Source: Pseudoalteromonas peptidolytica
Lineage (GTDB): Bacteria > Pseudomonadota > Gammaproteobacteria > Enterobacterales > Alteromonadaceae
Direction of reading: 5' to 3'
Assembly (NCBI RefSeq): GCF_012641745.1
Contig: NZ_WEHZ01000037.1
Coordinates: 1-43,575 of the forward strand
DNA: 43,575 bases
Each line of letters begins with the position of its first letter. The first letter of the stretch is position 1. Shown here piece after piece: positions 33,670-42,290 of the stretch. Position numbers and translations under genes: made by a program. The notes under the pieces are model-generated. The model was not told the origin of the DNA. It saw only the letters and a program-made list of their open reading frames with translations, and did no database searches.

Positions 33670-33876
33670 ATACGAATTATCTTAACTAAATGGTCTATTT
33701 TGAGGCGAGAAATTTTGTTAACAACACCGCTAGAGCGTCCTGCTATCGCCAAGGTCACTAAATCAGTGTAGGCAAGGCAAAAATTGTACTATTTAGTGTT
33801 CTAAGTAAGCAATTTTTAACGCAGTTAGCGTCAGAGTCACGCCTTCAAATTGAGCAAGAATTAAGGCAATTGATAT
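33670..33876 (-). repeat. Dispersed intergenic repeat, copy 4 (orientation B)
   Basis: A 207-base copy: ATACGAATTATCTTAACTAA at the left, CTATTTTGAGGCGAGAAATT, CCGCTAGAGCGTCCTGCTAT followed by CGCCAAGG, TCAGTGTAGGCAAGGCAAAA, CTATTTAGTGTTCTAAGTAA, GCAGTTAGCGTCAGAGTCAC, and right end GGCAATTGATAT. It lies in the 432-base gap between fadJ and the GGDEF gene, in tandem orientation. The rest of that gap holds the fadIJ terminator and a plain AT-rich leader with no other feature I can support. Confidence 0.9.
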
Positions 33877-33973
33877 TACATATTATAGGTCATATCAACT
33901 GGTAACAGCATGAATAGCTTACAGATAAACTGTCGAGTTACCAATAACCTCTATATTGTTGGTGGTAACACGG

Positions 33974-35488
33974 ATGAATAGGCGTATTTTCTTACTAATA
34001 ATAGCGCTTTCTATTTTTACAGTGCTTGTTAGTGGGAGCTTAGTTTATTGGTCTGCTGTACTTAATCAGTCAATCTCTTCTTTTCATCAATCGTGGCAGT
34101 CTGACTCTGAAGTATCAATAAAGCGTGCGGCCTTGCTCGCGGAGCTTGAGCGCAGCTTGGGCTATAATGGTTTTATTCATCATTTTAAAAACTACATTCT
34201 GCGTCAACAAAATGTTTACTATGACACGGCGTTATTAGATGTAGAATCGACAAATAACGCAATTGTTAAGCTTCGGGGTTTGGGCTTAACTGAGCAAGAA
34301 GACGCTGCATTGGATGCAATACAGTCAACCTTTGATAACTACACGCACATGCTAGCGGTTGCAAAATCGACTACAACAAGTAGCAATATCACACCAACTA
34401 TGATGGATAGCCTTGTTAAAGTTGACGATGCAGATGCTGAAGCCGCGTTTAACTTTTTGCGCCACTCGATAGGCGCGCAGTTTTCACTCGCAAAACAGCA
34501 GCAGGCTACAATGTTTACACAAACACAGGCATTGGCTAGTTACGGTACGTTATTATTTATCCCAATTATGCTGTTATTTGCATGCTTAAACATAGCTACA
34601 CTCATCTACACTTTAAAACTATTAAAAGAAAAGCGCCGGCTCTTTAATGCAACGCCAGACGCAATTTTGTATTTTGACAGAAACAATAAGCTTAAGGACG
34701 TTAATCAAGCATGCACCAAGTTGTTTGGATATAAGCACCATGAGCTGTTGGGGATGAGAGTGGGAGATTTAATTCCACAACATCGTTTTGCCGAGGAGGA
34801 GTGTGGCCAAGCTGGTGCAGGTGATCCGCAGCTGAAAGGGAAAAAAATGTTAGCGCTTCATCAGTCAGGTAGCAAGCTTCCTGTAGATGTTACGATTTCT
34901 ACGGTGTCCGTCTCGAAAGGTGATGTTTACATTGCAGTCATACGAGACTTACGGCAAGAACAAGAGCTAAGGTCACGTGCAGAACTTGATTTTTCGACTC
35001 AAGTAAAAAATCGCAGGAAAATAGAAGTGGTCCTGCGAGAAGAGGTACAAAGGGCGATCCGTTACCATCGCTCACTGTCTCTTTTGGTTGTCGACATAGA
35101 CTACTTCAAGCAACTCAATGACAGTGCGGGACACCAAGATGGGGATACAGCACTTAAAGAAGTTGGACAGTTTTTGACTGAACAGGCAAGGCCGAGCGAT
35201 CATATCGGTCGCTGGGGAGGAGATGAATTTGTCATTATTTGCCCCGAGACAGCGCCTGACGCAGCGTTGAATTTTGCCGATAGACTTGTCCATGATTTTC
35301 TTCGTTTTAGTAGCTATGGACTTACGTTTAGTATTGGTGTTGCTGGCTATGAATTAATTGGTGAAAGCTTTAATCACCAACGCTGTTTTGAAGAGGCTGA
35401 CATGGCCTTATATGAGTCCAAGAAGGCTGGCAGAAATCAAGCCACTTTATATATCGCTCCTTGTAGCTCGTTCGATAAAAAGGCTTGA
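33974..35488 (+). CDS. Membrane PAS-GGDEF diguanylate cyclase
   Basis: A 504-residue membrane protein that should make cyclic di-GMP from GTP. Two membrane helices (IFLLIIALSIFTVLVSGSLVYW and GTLLFIPIMLLFACLNIATLIYTL) flank a periplasmic helical sensor of about 160 residues. A PAS domain follows (LFNATPDAILYFDRNNKLKDVNQACTKLFGYKHHELLGM ... VYIAVIRDLRQEQ). The GGDEF domain has DFSTQVKNRRKIE, VVDIDYFKQLND, and the intact signature GGDEF at 415-419. The inhibitory-site motif RxxD (RPSD, 406-409) lies five residues upstream, so product feedback is expected. Start: the ATG at 33974, preceded by a weak GGTGG; a TTG at 33956 is possible. Confidence 0.9.
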   Translation: MNRRIFLLIIALSIFTVLVSGSLVYWSAVLNQSISSFHQSWQSDSEVSIKRAALLAELERSLGYNGFIHHFKNYILRQQNVYYDTALLDVESTNNAIVKLRGLGLTEQEDAALDAIQSTFDNYTHMLAVAKSTTTSSNITPTMMDSLVKVDDADAEAAFNFLRHSIGAQFSLAKQQQATMFTQTQALASYGTLLFIPIMLLFACLNIATLIYTLKLLKEKRRLFNATPDAILYFDRNNKLKDVNQACTKLFGYKHHELLGMRVGDLIPQHRFAEEECGQAGAGDPQLKGKKMLALHQSGSKLPVDVTISTVSVSKGDVYIAVIRDLRQEQELRSRAELDFSTQVKNRRKIEVVLREEVQRAIRYHRSLSLLVVDIDYFKQLNDSAGHQDGDTALKEVGQFLTEQARPSDHIGRWGGDEFVIICPETAPDAALNFADRLVHDFLRFSSYGLTFSIGVAGYELIGESFNHQRCFEEADMALYESKKAGRNQATLYIAPCSSFDKKA

Positions 35489-35496
35489 TGCCTTTT
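35478..35496 (+). terminator. Hairpin at the end of the GGDEF gene
   Basis: AAAAGGC (35478-35484) pairs with GCCTTTT (35490-35496) around a loop containing the TGA stop codon, with a short T run. Probably a modest intrinsic terminator before epmC. Confidence 0.55.
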
Positions 35497-35554
35497 ACAT
35501 TGTCCCTCAAAAACCTTACAATTTGCGCCCTGTTTGAATTTGTGGCGGATGTTG

Positions 35555-36121
35555 ATGCATAAAATAGAAGACCTCATTGCCGTTTTTAATGGGCTATTCT
35601 TGGCACCTCTCAACACAGAGCTTGTCGCTGGGCTCGAAGAACCAATATACCTTCCCGCGAGTGAGGCATATCCGCATCACCGAATCATATTTGCCCATGG
35701 CTTTTATGCCAGCGCTCTACATGAAATTGCACATTGGTTAGTAGCAGGTAAGGCGCGCCGCGAGTTGGAAGACTATGGTTACTGGTATTGTCCTGATGGT
35801 CGCGATGAGACGAAACAAAGAGAGTTTGAGCACGTTGAAGTAAAACCACAAGCGATAGAGTGGGCATTGAGTGCTGCGGCAAATTTTTCTTTTAATGTCT
35901 CAGTAGATAACCTCAGTGGTGCGCAAACATGTCGATTCAATTTTCAAAAACGTGTTCATCAACAACTCATTAGTTTATTAGATATCGGTTTCAATGAGAG
36001 AGCAACATGCCTGCTTGAAGCCTTGAGTCAGTTTTACAATACACCTTGGCCGTTAAATAAAAGCCAATTTAATTGGAATATTCCATCTGATTTAAGTGTG
36101 GGGATAGAAAATGAAATTTAA
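35555..36121 (+). CDS. epmC: Elongation factor P hydroxylase EpmC
   Basis: A 188-residue protein matching YfcM/EpmC, which hydroxylates the beta-lysylated lysine of elongation factor P. The iron-binding HExxH-type motif is His56-Glu57-Ile-Ala-His60 in ASALHEIAHW. Other conserved stretches are EPIYLPASEAYPHHRIIFAHGFYASA and GKARRELEDYGYWYCPDGRDETKQREFEHVEVKPQA. The start is ATG 35555, seven residues inside the longest frame; ATG 35549 and TTG 35534 are alternatives. It overlaps the next gene by 11 bases; yfcL follows that, the same epmC-yfcL association as in E. coli. Confidence 0.93.
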   Translation: MHKIEDLIAVFNGLFLAPLNTELVAGLEEPIYLPASEAYPHHRIIFAHGFYASALHEIAHWLVAGKARRELEDYGYWYCPDGRDETKQREFEHVEVKPQAIEWALSAAANFSFNVSVDNLSGAQTCRFNFQKRVHQQLISLLDIGFNERATCLLEALSQFYNTPWPLNKSQFNWNIPSDLSVGIENEI

Positions 36122-37232
36122 ACTGGGACTGATTGTTAATCCGCTCGCAGGGCTTGGTGGTAGTGTTGGTTTAAAAGGCAGCGATGGGGAGGATACCGCT
36201 CAAAAAGCATTTGCTTTAGGAGCCGAGCCCCGTGCCAATCAAAGGGCTAAAGCTGCGCTTAGTCAACTTGTCTCACACCGAGAAAATATAGAAGTTTTTA
36301 CTGTTAATGGCGAAATGGGTGAGCGTATTGCCGAAGAACTTGGTTTTAGCACTCAGGTGATATATCAGACCCCAAGTGTGCAGACCAGAGCTGAACATAC
36401 AGAATCCGCAGCACAACTTTTGCAGCAACAAGGTGTGGATCTGCTTTTATTTGCGGGTGGTGATGGTACAGCTCGTAATATTTGCCATGCAGTAGGTGAT
36501 ACTTGTCCCGTACTTGGGATCCCCGCAGGATGTAAAATTCATAGTGGTGTGTATGCCATCACGCCCAAAGCTGCAGGTCGAGTGGTTGAGCTTTTGGTCA
36601 CAGGAGAGCTGGTATCTATTGGTGAAGCTGATGTAATGGATATAGATGAGGCTGCCTTTCGAGCCGGTACCGTAAGAGCCAAACGGTATGGAGAAATGCA
36701 AGTACCCACTGAACTTAGATATGTACAAGCAGTAAAAAATGGCGGCAAAGAAAGCAACGAGTTGGTATTGGCTGATATAGCCGCTTATGTTGTTTCTGAA
36801 ATGGATGAAGATGAAACCTATATCATGGGATCTGGTTCTACCGTTGCTGCCGTGATGGAAGAAATGGGGCTTGAGAATACCTTACTTGGTGTAGATGTAG
36901 TGAAAGATCAAGCGCTGGTTGCACAAGATCAAACAGCACAGCAATTGCTTGCATTGGCTAATGATAAAACCAAACTGGTGATCACCCTAATTGGTGGTCA
37001 AGGGCATATTTTCGGCCGCGGTAACCAGCAATTAAGCCCAGAACTGATTAAGAGAGTGGGAAAAGATAATATTATTGTTATCGCTACTAAATCAAAACTG
37101 AAAGCGCTCAATGGTCGCCCGCTTATCGCTGACACAGGAGATGAGCAACTTGATGAATCTCTCACTGGATTTATTAAGGTGATCACGGGATTTAACGACC
37201 ATGTCATGTATGCCATTGGTCATCAGGAATAA
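36111..37232 (+). CDS. ATP-NAD kinase / AcoX-like family protein
   Basis: A 373-residue member of the ATP-NAD kinase superfamily. It has the nucleotide-binding start LGLIVNPLAGLGGSVGLKGSDG and the signature GGDGT at 116-120, then PAGCKIHSGVYAITP. The subgroup resembles AcoX proteins, whose actual substrate is unproven; it is not the canonical NadK. Encoded between epmC (11-base overlap) and yfcL (about 14-base gap), suggesting co-expression but not a shared pathway. A short frame overlapping its end in another register is a shadow, not a gene. Confidence 0.82.
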   Translation: MKFKLGLIVNPLAGLGGSVGLKGSDGEDTAQKAFALGAEPRANQRAKAALSQLVSHRENIEVFTVNGEMGERIAEELGFSTQVIYQTPSVQTRAEHTESAAQLLQQQGVDLLLFAGGDGTARNICHAVGDTCPVLGIPAGCKIHSGVYAITPKAAGRVVELLVTGELVSIGEADVMDIDEAAFRAGTVRAKRYGEMQVPTELRYVQAVKNGGKESNELVLADIAAYVVSEMDEDETYIMGSGSTVAAVMEEMGLENTLLGVDVVKDQALVAQDQTAQQLLALANDKTKLVITLIGGQGHIFGRGNQQLSPELIKRVGKDNIIVIATKSKLKALNGRPLIADTGDEQLDESLTGFIKVITGFNDHVMYAIGHQE

Positions 37233-37245
37233 CCTAGGAACACAA

Positions 37246-37521
37246 ATGTTATTAGTAGAGTATGTAGAAAAAGCACAGCAATTTTTTGATGATCTTGTAG
37301 ATAGAGCAAGTGATGATGAGTTATTTGCTGGTGGTTATTTACGGGGCCACTTCGACTTGGCTGTGGGATATGCACAGGTAGAAGAGACTGATCTCACCGT
37401 AGAAGAGTTAAACGCTCAGGTTGAGAGCAGCTTGGTCAAAGCGTATCGAAACGGTGAACTTAATGATGATGACAAGGCGCATGTCGTTACTATTTGGGAA
37501 CAGGTGCAAAACCTAAAGTAA
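37246..37521 (+). CDS. yfcL: YfcL family protein
   Basis: A 91-residue acidic protein beginning MLLVEYVEKAQQFFDDLVDRASDDELFAGGYLRGHFDLAVGYAQ and matching YfcL, a small family of unknown function that sits beside epmC in many gammaproteobacteria. The start is the ATG at 37246 (AGGAA site), not the upstream in-frame ATG at 37201 which lies inside the preceding gene. A dispersed repeat follows 22 bases after its stop codon. Confidence 0.88.
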   Translation: MLLVEYVEKAQQFFDDLVDRASDDELFAGGYLRGHFDLAVGYAQVEETDLTVEELNAQVESSLVKAYRNGELNDDDKAHVVTIWEQVQNLK

Positions 37522-37542
37522 GCGGACTTAGTTAATAGGCTT

Positions 37543-37752
37543 ATACCAATTTGACTTAATACTTGTTCAATTTGAAGGCGTAAATCTGATGCTAACTTGC
37601 GTTAAAGGTTTTTATTTAGAACAACTAAATAGCAAATTTTTTGCCTTGCCTACACGGATGTAGATACCTTGGCGATAGCAGGACGCGGTAGCGGAGTTAT
37701 CGCCAAGATTTTCTCGCCTCAAAATAGGCCACTTAATTAAGCAAATTGGTAT
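37543..37752 (+). repeat. Dispersed intergenic repeat, copy 5 (orientation A)
   Basis: A 210-base copy with the clearest terminal inverted repeats: ATACCAATTTGACTTAAT at the left and TTAAGCAAATTGGTAT at the right. The internal stem CTTGGCGATA / TATCGCCAAG is perfect here, as are TATTTAGAACAACTAAATA and CTACACGGATGTAG hairpins. It lies between convergent yfcL and the Nramp-like gene. Confidence 0.95.
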
Positions 37753-37774
37753 TAATTAAAATCGTTGGTATAAA

Positions 37775-39007
37775 TCAATTTGCAAGCCTCCAAAATATAA
37801 ATAGCAGTGCAAAACCAATCAAATAAATAAGCCCAAGCTTTGTTAATACCTTGACTACAACAGATTGACGACTGAATATTTCACCTTTGACCAATCCCAA
37901 ATTCATCCAAGCAAATACTGGGGTAGTAACAAACGCTGAGCTCATTGCAAACATCAACATATTTTTTAAATCAGCTTTAAAGAATAGCACGACTAACATT
38001 GCTAGTAGCGCCTGAAGTAGCAAAATGCCTAAGTAATATTTTTTCGTTTTGCTGGGTCGCAGTAGCTGTAACGATTCACTCAGTACTCTTGAATAACCAT
38101 CTAAAACGGTAATAGTGGTACCAAACATACATAAAAAAGCAACGCCAGCGATAAGCCATCTTGCCCACTCTCCTATCGTATTTGCATACATATCAATTAG
38201 TTGCTTGGAAAAAGCAACACCTGCAAGCTCTACTGGGTTGTTTTGTCCATACTGCATTAACATGCCAAGTAAACAGAACACGACAGCTAATCCTAAGGTA
38301 ACGAAATAGCCGACCTTAAAATCTAACATGATCTGTTGGTGGGAAAGCGTTTGCTTGGATATTTTCGTTTTCAGCCAAGATGAGTTTATTGCTGATATTT
38401 CAATAGGTGCTGGCATCCAGCCCATTAAGGCAACTAAAAATCCAAGCAGTGCAAGGTCATAAGGCGATATTGGTGTCTGTGGTGATGGATGTGCTGCGCC
38501 ATTTATCATGGCGATAATAAGTGCACTCACGGTGGATAGCGTTAAAATTATCATTACCCACTTACTGGTTATATCTAAAATTTTGTAATGGCCTAGCAAT
38601 AAAATAGCCAAGCAAGTGGTAAGCAATAGGAAGCTTAGTGATTCAATACCAATAGTAAAAGGAAGTGAGTAGCTAAGCAAGCTTGCAGTTAAGAGCAAAA
38701 CACCAGCCGTATTTACAATGGCTGCAAAAATATTGAGTAGTACGAATATTTTAAAACCAAAACGATAGTTATTGTAATAGCCCTCCACCACTGTATGGGC
38801 AGTTTGACTAGTGTATTCAACCGCATACTTGAAAAAAGGGTACTTAAGTAAGTTAACGACAACGATGAGCCAAATTAGCTGTGTACCAAACAGCGCGCCG
38901 GCTTGTGTTGAAGAAACCAAGTGTGAGCCACCGATAGCGGCGGTAGCCATCAAAATGCCAGGGCCAAAAACTGCAAACCTTTCCTTTAGCGAGCGCATTG
39001 CGATCAA
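37775..39007 (-). CDS. Divergent Nramp-fold transporter
   Basis: A 410-residue protein with 10-11 predicted membrane helices and overall similarity to Nramp metal transporters (GPGILMATAAIGGSHLVSSTQAGALFG in helix 1). Usual Nramp family members carry DPGN in helix 1 and MPH in helix 6. Here the aligned positions read IGGSH (about residues 25-29) and WMPAPIE, so the canonical Asp, Asn and His/Met metal ligands are absent. Substrate therefore unknown; transport of Mn or Fe should not be assumed. TTG 39007 has a good AGGAAA site, and an ATG four codons later (38998) is an alternative. Nothing in the neighbourhood suggests a partner. Confidence 0.8.
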   Translation of the reverse strand: MIAMRSLKERFAVFGPGILMATAAIGGSHLVSSTQAGALFGTQLIWLIVVVNLLKYPFFKYAVEYTSQTAHTVVEGYYNNYRFGFKIFVLLNIFAAIVNTAGVLLLTASLLSYSLPFTIGIESLSFLLLTTCLAILLLGHYKILDITSKWVMIILTLSTVSALIIAMINGAAHPSPQTPISPYDLALLGFLVALMGWMPAPIEISAINSSWLKTKISKQTLSHQQIMLDFKVGYFVTLGLAVVFCLLGMLMQYGQNNPVELAGVAFSKQLIDMYANTIGEWARWLIAGVAFLCMFGTTITVLDGYSRVLSESLQLLRPSKTKKYYLGILLLQALLAMLVVLFFKADLKNMLMFAMSSAFVTTPVFAWMNLGLVKGEIFSRQSVVVKVLTKLGLIYLIGFALLFIFWRLAN

Positions 39008-39177
39008 TGTTATTTCCTTTGTTTGTATTGTTATTATTGTAAGCCTGCACGCAGTCTACGAAGTTTTACATATTGCCGCAATATAGATGAAAACGAATTT
39101 TACATTGGACGGCAAATTAAATTTTGGTACTTAAGTGTGCCCAAAAGTGGATTTTTAACAATACCGCATGTGTAATC

Positions 39178-40044
39178 TCATTGCTCCTCTAAAAAGTAGT
39201 CTTCTAAATCCTCTTTGATGTCTTGATAATCGTCTTCGTCTAGGTTGAGTGCTTTCAGTACATCGCTTTTCATCAAGTACCAGTCAGGCGATGCGACAAA
39301 ACGTTTATTGATGTGAACGAAGTTTTCAGCCATTTTTAGCGCAGCAAATGCCAATTGTTGTTCTTCATTTTTACACTGGGGTAAAAACTCGGGGTCGTGA
39401 TGACATAAAATCATCTGACAAATATCTTTTGGTAGATTCCAAGAAGTTGCCAGAAAGTAACCTACAACTGCATGATTTGTTTGATACTTTTTCTCTTCAT
39501 GTGCTACTAGGATCTTATCATAATCTTTGTTAGCTGCGACTAAAGTTTCCATATAATCAGGATAATTTACTGCCATGGCCGCAATCCCGGCATCATGAAA
39601 CAAACCGAGTAAATGCAGATTTTCAATAGGTACACGTGCTTTTATTTTATTACCAATCACCATAATACTGTCGGCAATATCGGATGCGTTATCCCAAAAC
39701 CGCTCAAGACTAATACAGCACTTGCTTTGTTCAAAGGATTGCTTGAGTAAAAAGCTAGTGACTAGAGTTGTGATAGCACTAAGTCCTAAAAAGACAACGG
39801 CTTGCTTGACGTCTGTAACGGTTCTAGATAGGCCATACAGTGGAGAGTTAATAATCTTTAACACCGCAGCTGATGCGCCTACGTCATGGGCTATGATAGT
39901 TGCGACGTCATTGAGATCTGGATTTGAGTCTGATAACGCATTTTGTAGCTCGGTTATTAGGCTTGGTTTTGGCGGTAAACTGAAGCCATGCTTTACGTCG
40001 GATAACACGGTGTCATCTAAATCAATCATCATTAAATCCTTCAT
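39178..40044 (-). CDS. HDOD domain protein
   Basis: A 288-residue cytoplasmic signalling protein with the HDOD domain over most of its length. Typical elements are LPPKPSLITELQNALSD, VATIIAHDVGASAAVLKIINSPLYGLSRTVTDVKQAVVFLGLSAITTLVTSFLLKQSF, HLLGLFHDAGIAAMAV and HAVVGYFLATSWNLPKDICQMILCHHDPEF. HDOD proteins resemble HD phosphohydrolases but usually lack activity and act in cyclic-di-GMP or two-component signalling. It is divergent from the AbgT gene. Confidence 0.9.
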   Translation of the reverse strand: MKDLMMIDLDDTVLSDVKHGFSLPPKPSLITELQNALSDSNPDLNDVATIIAHDVGASAAVLKIINSPLYGLSRTVTDVKQAVVFLGLSAITTLVTSFLLKQSFEQSKCCISLERFWDNASDIADSIMVIGNKIKARVPIENLHLLGLFHDAGIAAMAVNYPDYMETLVAANKDYDKILVAHEEKKYQTNHAVVGYFLATSWNLPKDICQMILCHHDPEFLPQCKNEEQQLAFAALKMAENFVHINKRFVASPDWYLMKSDVLKALNLDEDDYQDIKEDLEDYFLEEQ

Positions 40045-40213
40045 TTTGGATATCTAAAAGCATAGCGTATTTTCTTTTTTGGACACGAAGTGGTAAGAAA
40101 AAATCTCAATCCGACTACTAAATCAGCAAAGTGTCCCAATGTTCTGAACGTATACTTGCCTATCATGTAAATATTAAGTTATGGTTAAGCAATTTTTTTC
40201 TCAGGGCAACGGT

Positions 40214-41770
40214 ATGCACGAATCACAACAAGCGAATTCGCAAAACTCTGCGATCACCCGTTTTTTAAATGGGATCGAGCGGGTCGGAAATAAACTTCCT
40301 GATCCTGCCATTATCTTTCTATCAGCAATGTTGCTGATCTGGCTTCTTTCTTGGCTATTCTCAGGTGTGGAATTTAGCGCCATTGATCCTAGAACTAATG
40401 AAGCAATAGTAGTACACAATCTATTAGACCCCGGTGCGCTTGCCGGGTTTATGGCAACGATGGTAAAGACCTTTACTGGATTTGCACCTTTGGGCGTTGT
40501 TTTAGTTGCAATGTTGGGTGTGGGTGTCGCTGAACACTCAGGTTATATCAATACTGGGCTTAAGATTATGCTTAAGCGCACACCACAGATATTGTTAACA
40601 CCGTCAATTATCCTGATTGCAATTGTTAGCCACACCGCTACCGATGCGGGATATGTACTCGTTATTCCGCTCGCGGGCGTGATTTTTTATGCGATGGGTA
40701 GGCATCCACTGGCAGGTATTGCGGCAGCGTTTGCCGGTGTGAGTGGTGGCTTTAGTGCCAACTTCATTCCATCTGGTATTGACCCGTTATTGCAAAGCTT
40801 TACACAAAGTGCTGCACAAATTATTGATCCTGAAATTGCAATAAACCCTCTTAATAACTGGTTTTTCACGTCTGCATCTAGTTTGTTTATCATTTTATTG
40901 GGCTGGTATATCACAGACAAAATTATTGAACCGAGATTAAAAAACACAGCAATCGATGGTGACACCGATAGCCTACCTTCATTTGATGAGATCACGAGCA
41001 AAGAGAAAAAGGGATTTGTAATTGCATCTCTAGTTATGCTTGCAGGCATCGCTCTACTGGTTTATGCGTCAAGTGGTGAAGATTCAGCACTGCGCAGCCC
41101 ATCAGGTGCGCTAACGGACTTTAGTGCTCCATTGATGCAATCAATCGTGCCGCTAATTTTCTTATTGTTTTGGATCCCCGGAGCGGTATATGGGTTTGTA
41201 GTTGGGACATTTAAAAGCTCCAAAGACATGATTGACGCCATGACAAAAGCGATGAATAGCATGTCTTATTACATCGTAATGGCATTCTTCTGTGCGCTCT
41301 TTATTAGTGCTTTTAGCCACTCTAATTTAGGTGCATTGCTTGCTATTGAGGGAGCACAAGTGTTAAAGGCAATGGCATTGCCTAGTTATGTCACTGTTAT
41401 TGGAATTATTTTCTTGACCGCATTTGTGAATTTGTTTGTTGGCTCAAGCTCAGCCAAGTGGGCGCTACTAGGACCTATTTTTGTTCCTATGTTGATGCAG
41501 TTGGGGATCTCTCCAGATCTAACACAAGCTGCGTATAGAGTAGGGGATTCAGGCTCAAATATTATCACTCCGCTTATGCCGTACTTTCCATTAGTCGTGG
41601 TTTACTGCCAAAAGTACGTTAAATCAACGGGTATTGGTACATTAATAGCAATGATGCTGCCATATTCAATCGCATTTTTGATTGGATGGAGTATTTTCTT
41701 ATTAATATACTGGACTTTAGGTATACCTCTAGGGTTACAGGCAAGCTATATTTACCCATCTGGTATGTAA
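40214..41770 (+). CDS. AbgT family transporter
   Basis: A 518-residue membrane transporter of the AbgT family, with about 11-13 hydrophobic segments. Conserved AbgT stretches include FLNGIERVGNKLPDPAIIFL, GFAPLGVVLVAMLGVGVAEHSGYI, SHTATDAGYVLVIPLAGVIFYAMGRHPLAGIAAAFAGVSGGFSANF and GSSSAKWALLGPIFVPMLM, as well as DSGSNIITPLMPYFPLVV. E. coli AbgT imports p-aminobenzoyl-glutamate, while other members export sulfonamides or antimetabolites, so direction and substrate are not assigned. Start ATG 40214 has an AGGGCAACGG stretch before it; ATG 40181 upstream is an alternative. No abgAB hydrolase genes are adjacent. Confidence 0.9.
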   Translation: MHESQQANSQNSAITRFLNGIERVGNKLPDPAIIFLSAMLLIWLLSWLFSGVEFSAIDPRTNEAIVVHNLLDPGALAGFMATMVKTFTGFAPLGVVLVAMLGVGVAEHSGYINTGLKIMLKRTPQILLTPSIILIAIVSHTATDAGYVLVIPLAGVIFYAMGRHPLAGIAAAFAGVSGGFSANFIPSGIDPLLQSFTQSAAQIIDPEIAINPLNNWFFTSASSLFIILLGWYITDKIIEPRLKNTAIDGDTDSLPSFDEITSKEKKGFVIASLVMLAGIALLVYASSGEDSALRSPSGALTDFSAPLMQSIVPLIFLLFWIPGAVYGFVVGTFKSSKDMIDAMTKAMNSMSYYIVMAFFCALFISAFSHSNLGALLAIEGAQVLKAMALPSYVTVIGIIFLTAFVNLFVGSSSAKWALLGPIFVPMLMQLGISPDLTQAAYRVGDSGSNIITPLMPYFPLVVVYCQKYVKSTGIGTLIAMMLPYSIAFLIGWSIFLLIYWTLGIPLGLQASYIYPSGM

Positions 41771-41843
41771 CACCTTGGAATAGAAAGTTAAATCAAGTGT
41801 AGTCAGCTTGGGTTAAATTTTTAATCATACAGAGTGGAACCAT

Positions 41844-41877
41844 AAGATAAGCGCTGCTAATACAGCGCTTATCTTTT
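41844..41877 (+). terminator. Rho-independent terminator after the AbgT gene
   Basis: AAGATAAGCGCTG (41844-41856) pairs with CAGCGCTTATCTT (41863-41875) around a six-base loop, followed by TTTAATTT. Thirteen perfect pairs. It is 73 bases past the stop codon. Confidence 0.92.
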
Positions 41878-41952
41878 AATTTGAGTTTCAGGTATAAGGA
41901 CTAGAATTCAGCCAAGCTATTTGTCTGATGAGACAGCCAAAACCGGTCAGTT

Positions 41953-42162
41953 ATAGCAATTTCCTTAATTAAGTGGTCTATTTTGAGGCGAGAAAATCTT
42001 GTCGATAACCCCGCTACCGCGTCCTGCAATCGCCAAGGTACCTAGCTCAGTGTAGGCAGGAAAAAATTTTGCTATTTAGTTGTTCTAAATAAGAAATTTT
42101 TAACGCTGTTAGCGTCAGATTTACTCTTTCAAATTGAGCAAGTATTTAAGTCAAATTGGTAT
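41953..42162 (-). repeat. Dispersed intergenic repeat, copy 6 (orientation B)
   Basis: A 210-base copy: ATAGCAATTTCCTTAATTAA at the left, CTATTTTGAGGCGAGAAAAT, CTTGTCGATAACCCCGCTAC followed by CGCGTCCTGCAATCGCCAAGG, CTATTTAGTTGTTCTAAATA, GCTGTTAGCGTCAGATTTAC, right end TCAAATTGGTAT. The CTATTTAG/CTAAATAG hairpin is perfect. It lies in a 520-base gap between the convergent AbgT and esterase-like genes, which otherwise holds the AbgT terminator and featureless AT-rich sequence. Confidence 0.94.
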
Positions 42163-42290
42163 TAGAGCGATTTCTCATAAGTTAGCAAACTAGTTCTATT
42201 CTCAACTCGTTAGCGCCATACAGAAAAATATTTAATTAATGATTACGCTTACTCCTCGTTATTTAATTTAGAATCACCAGCCGTTGATAA

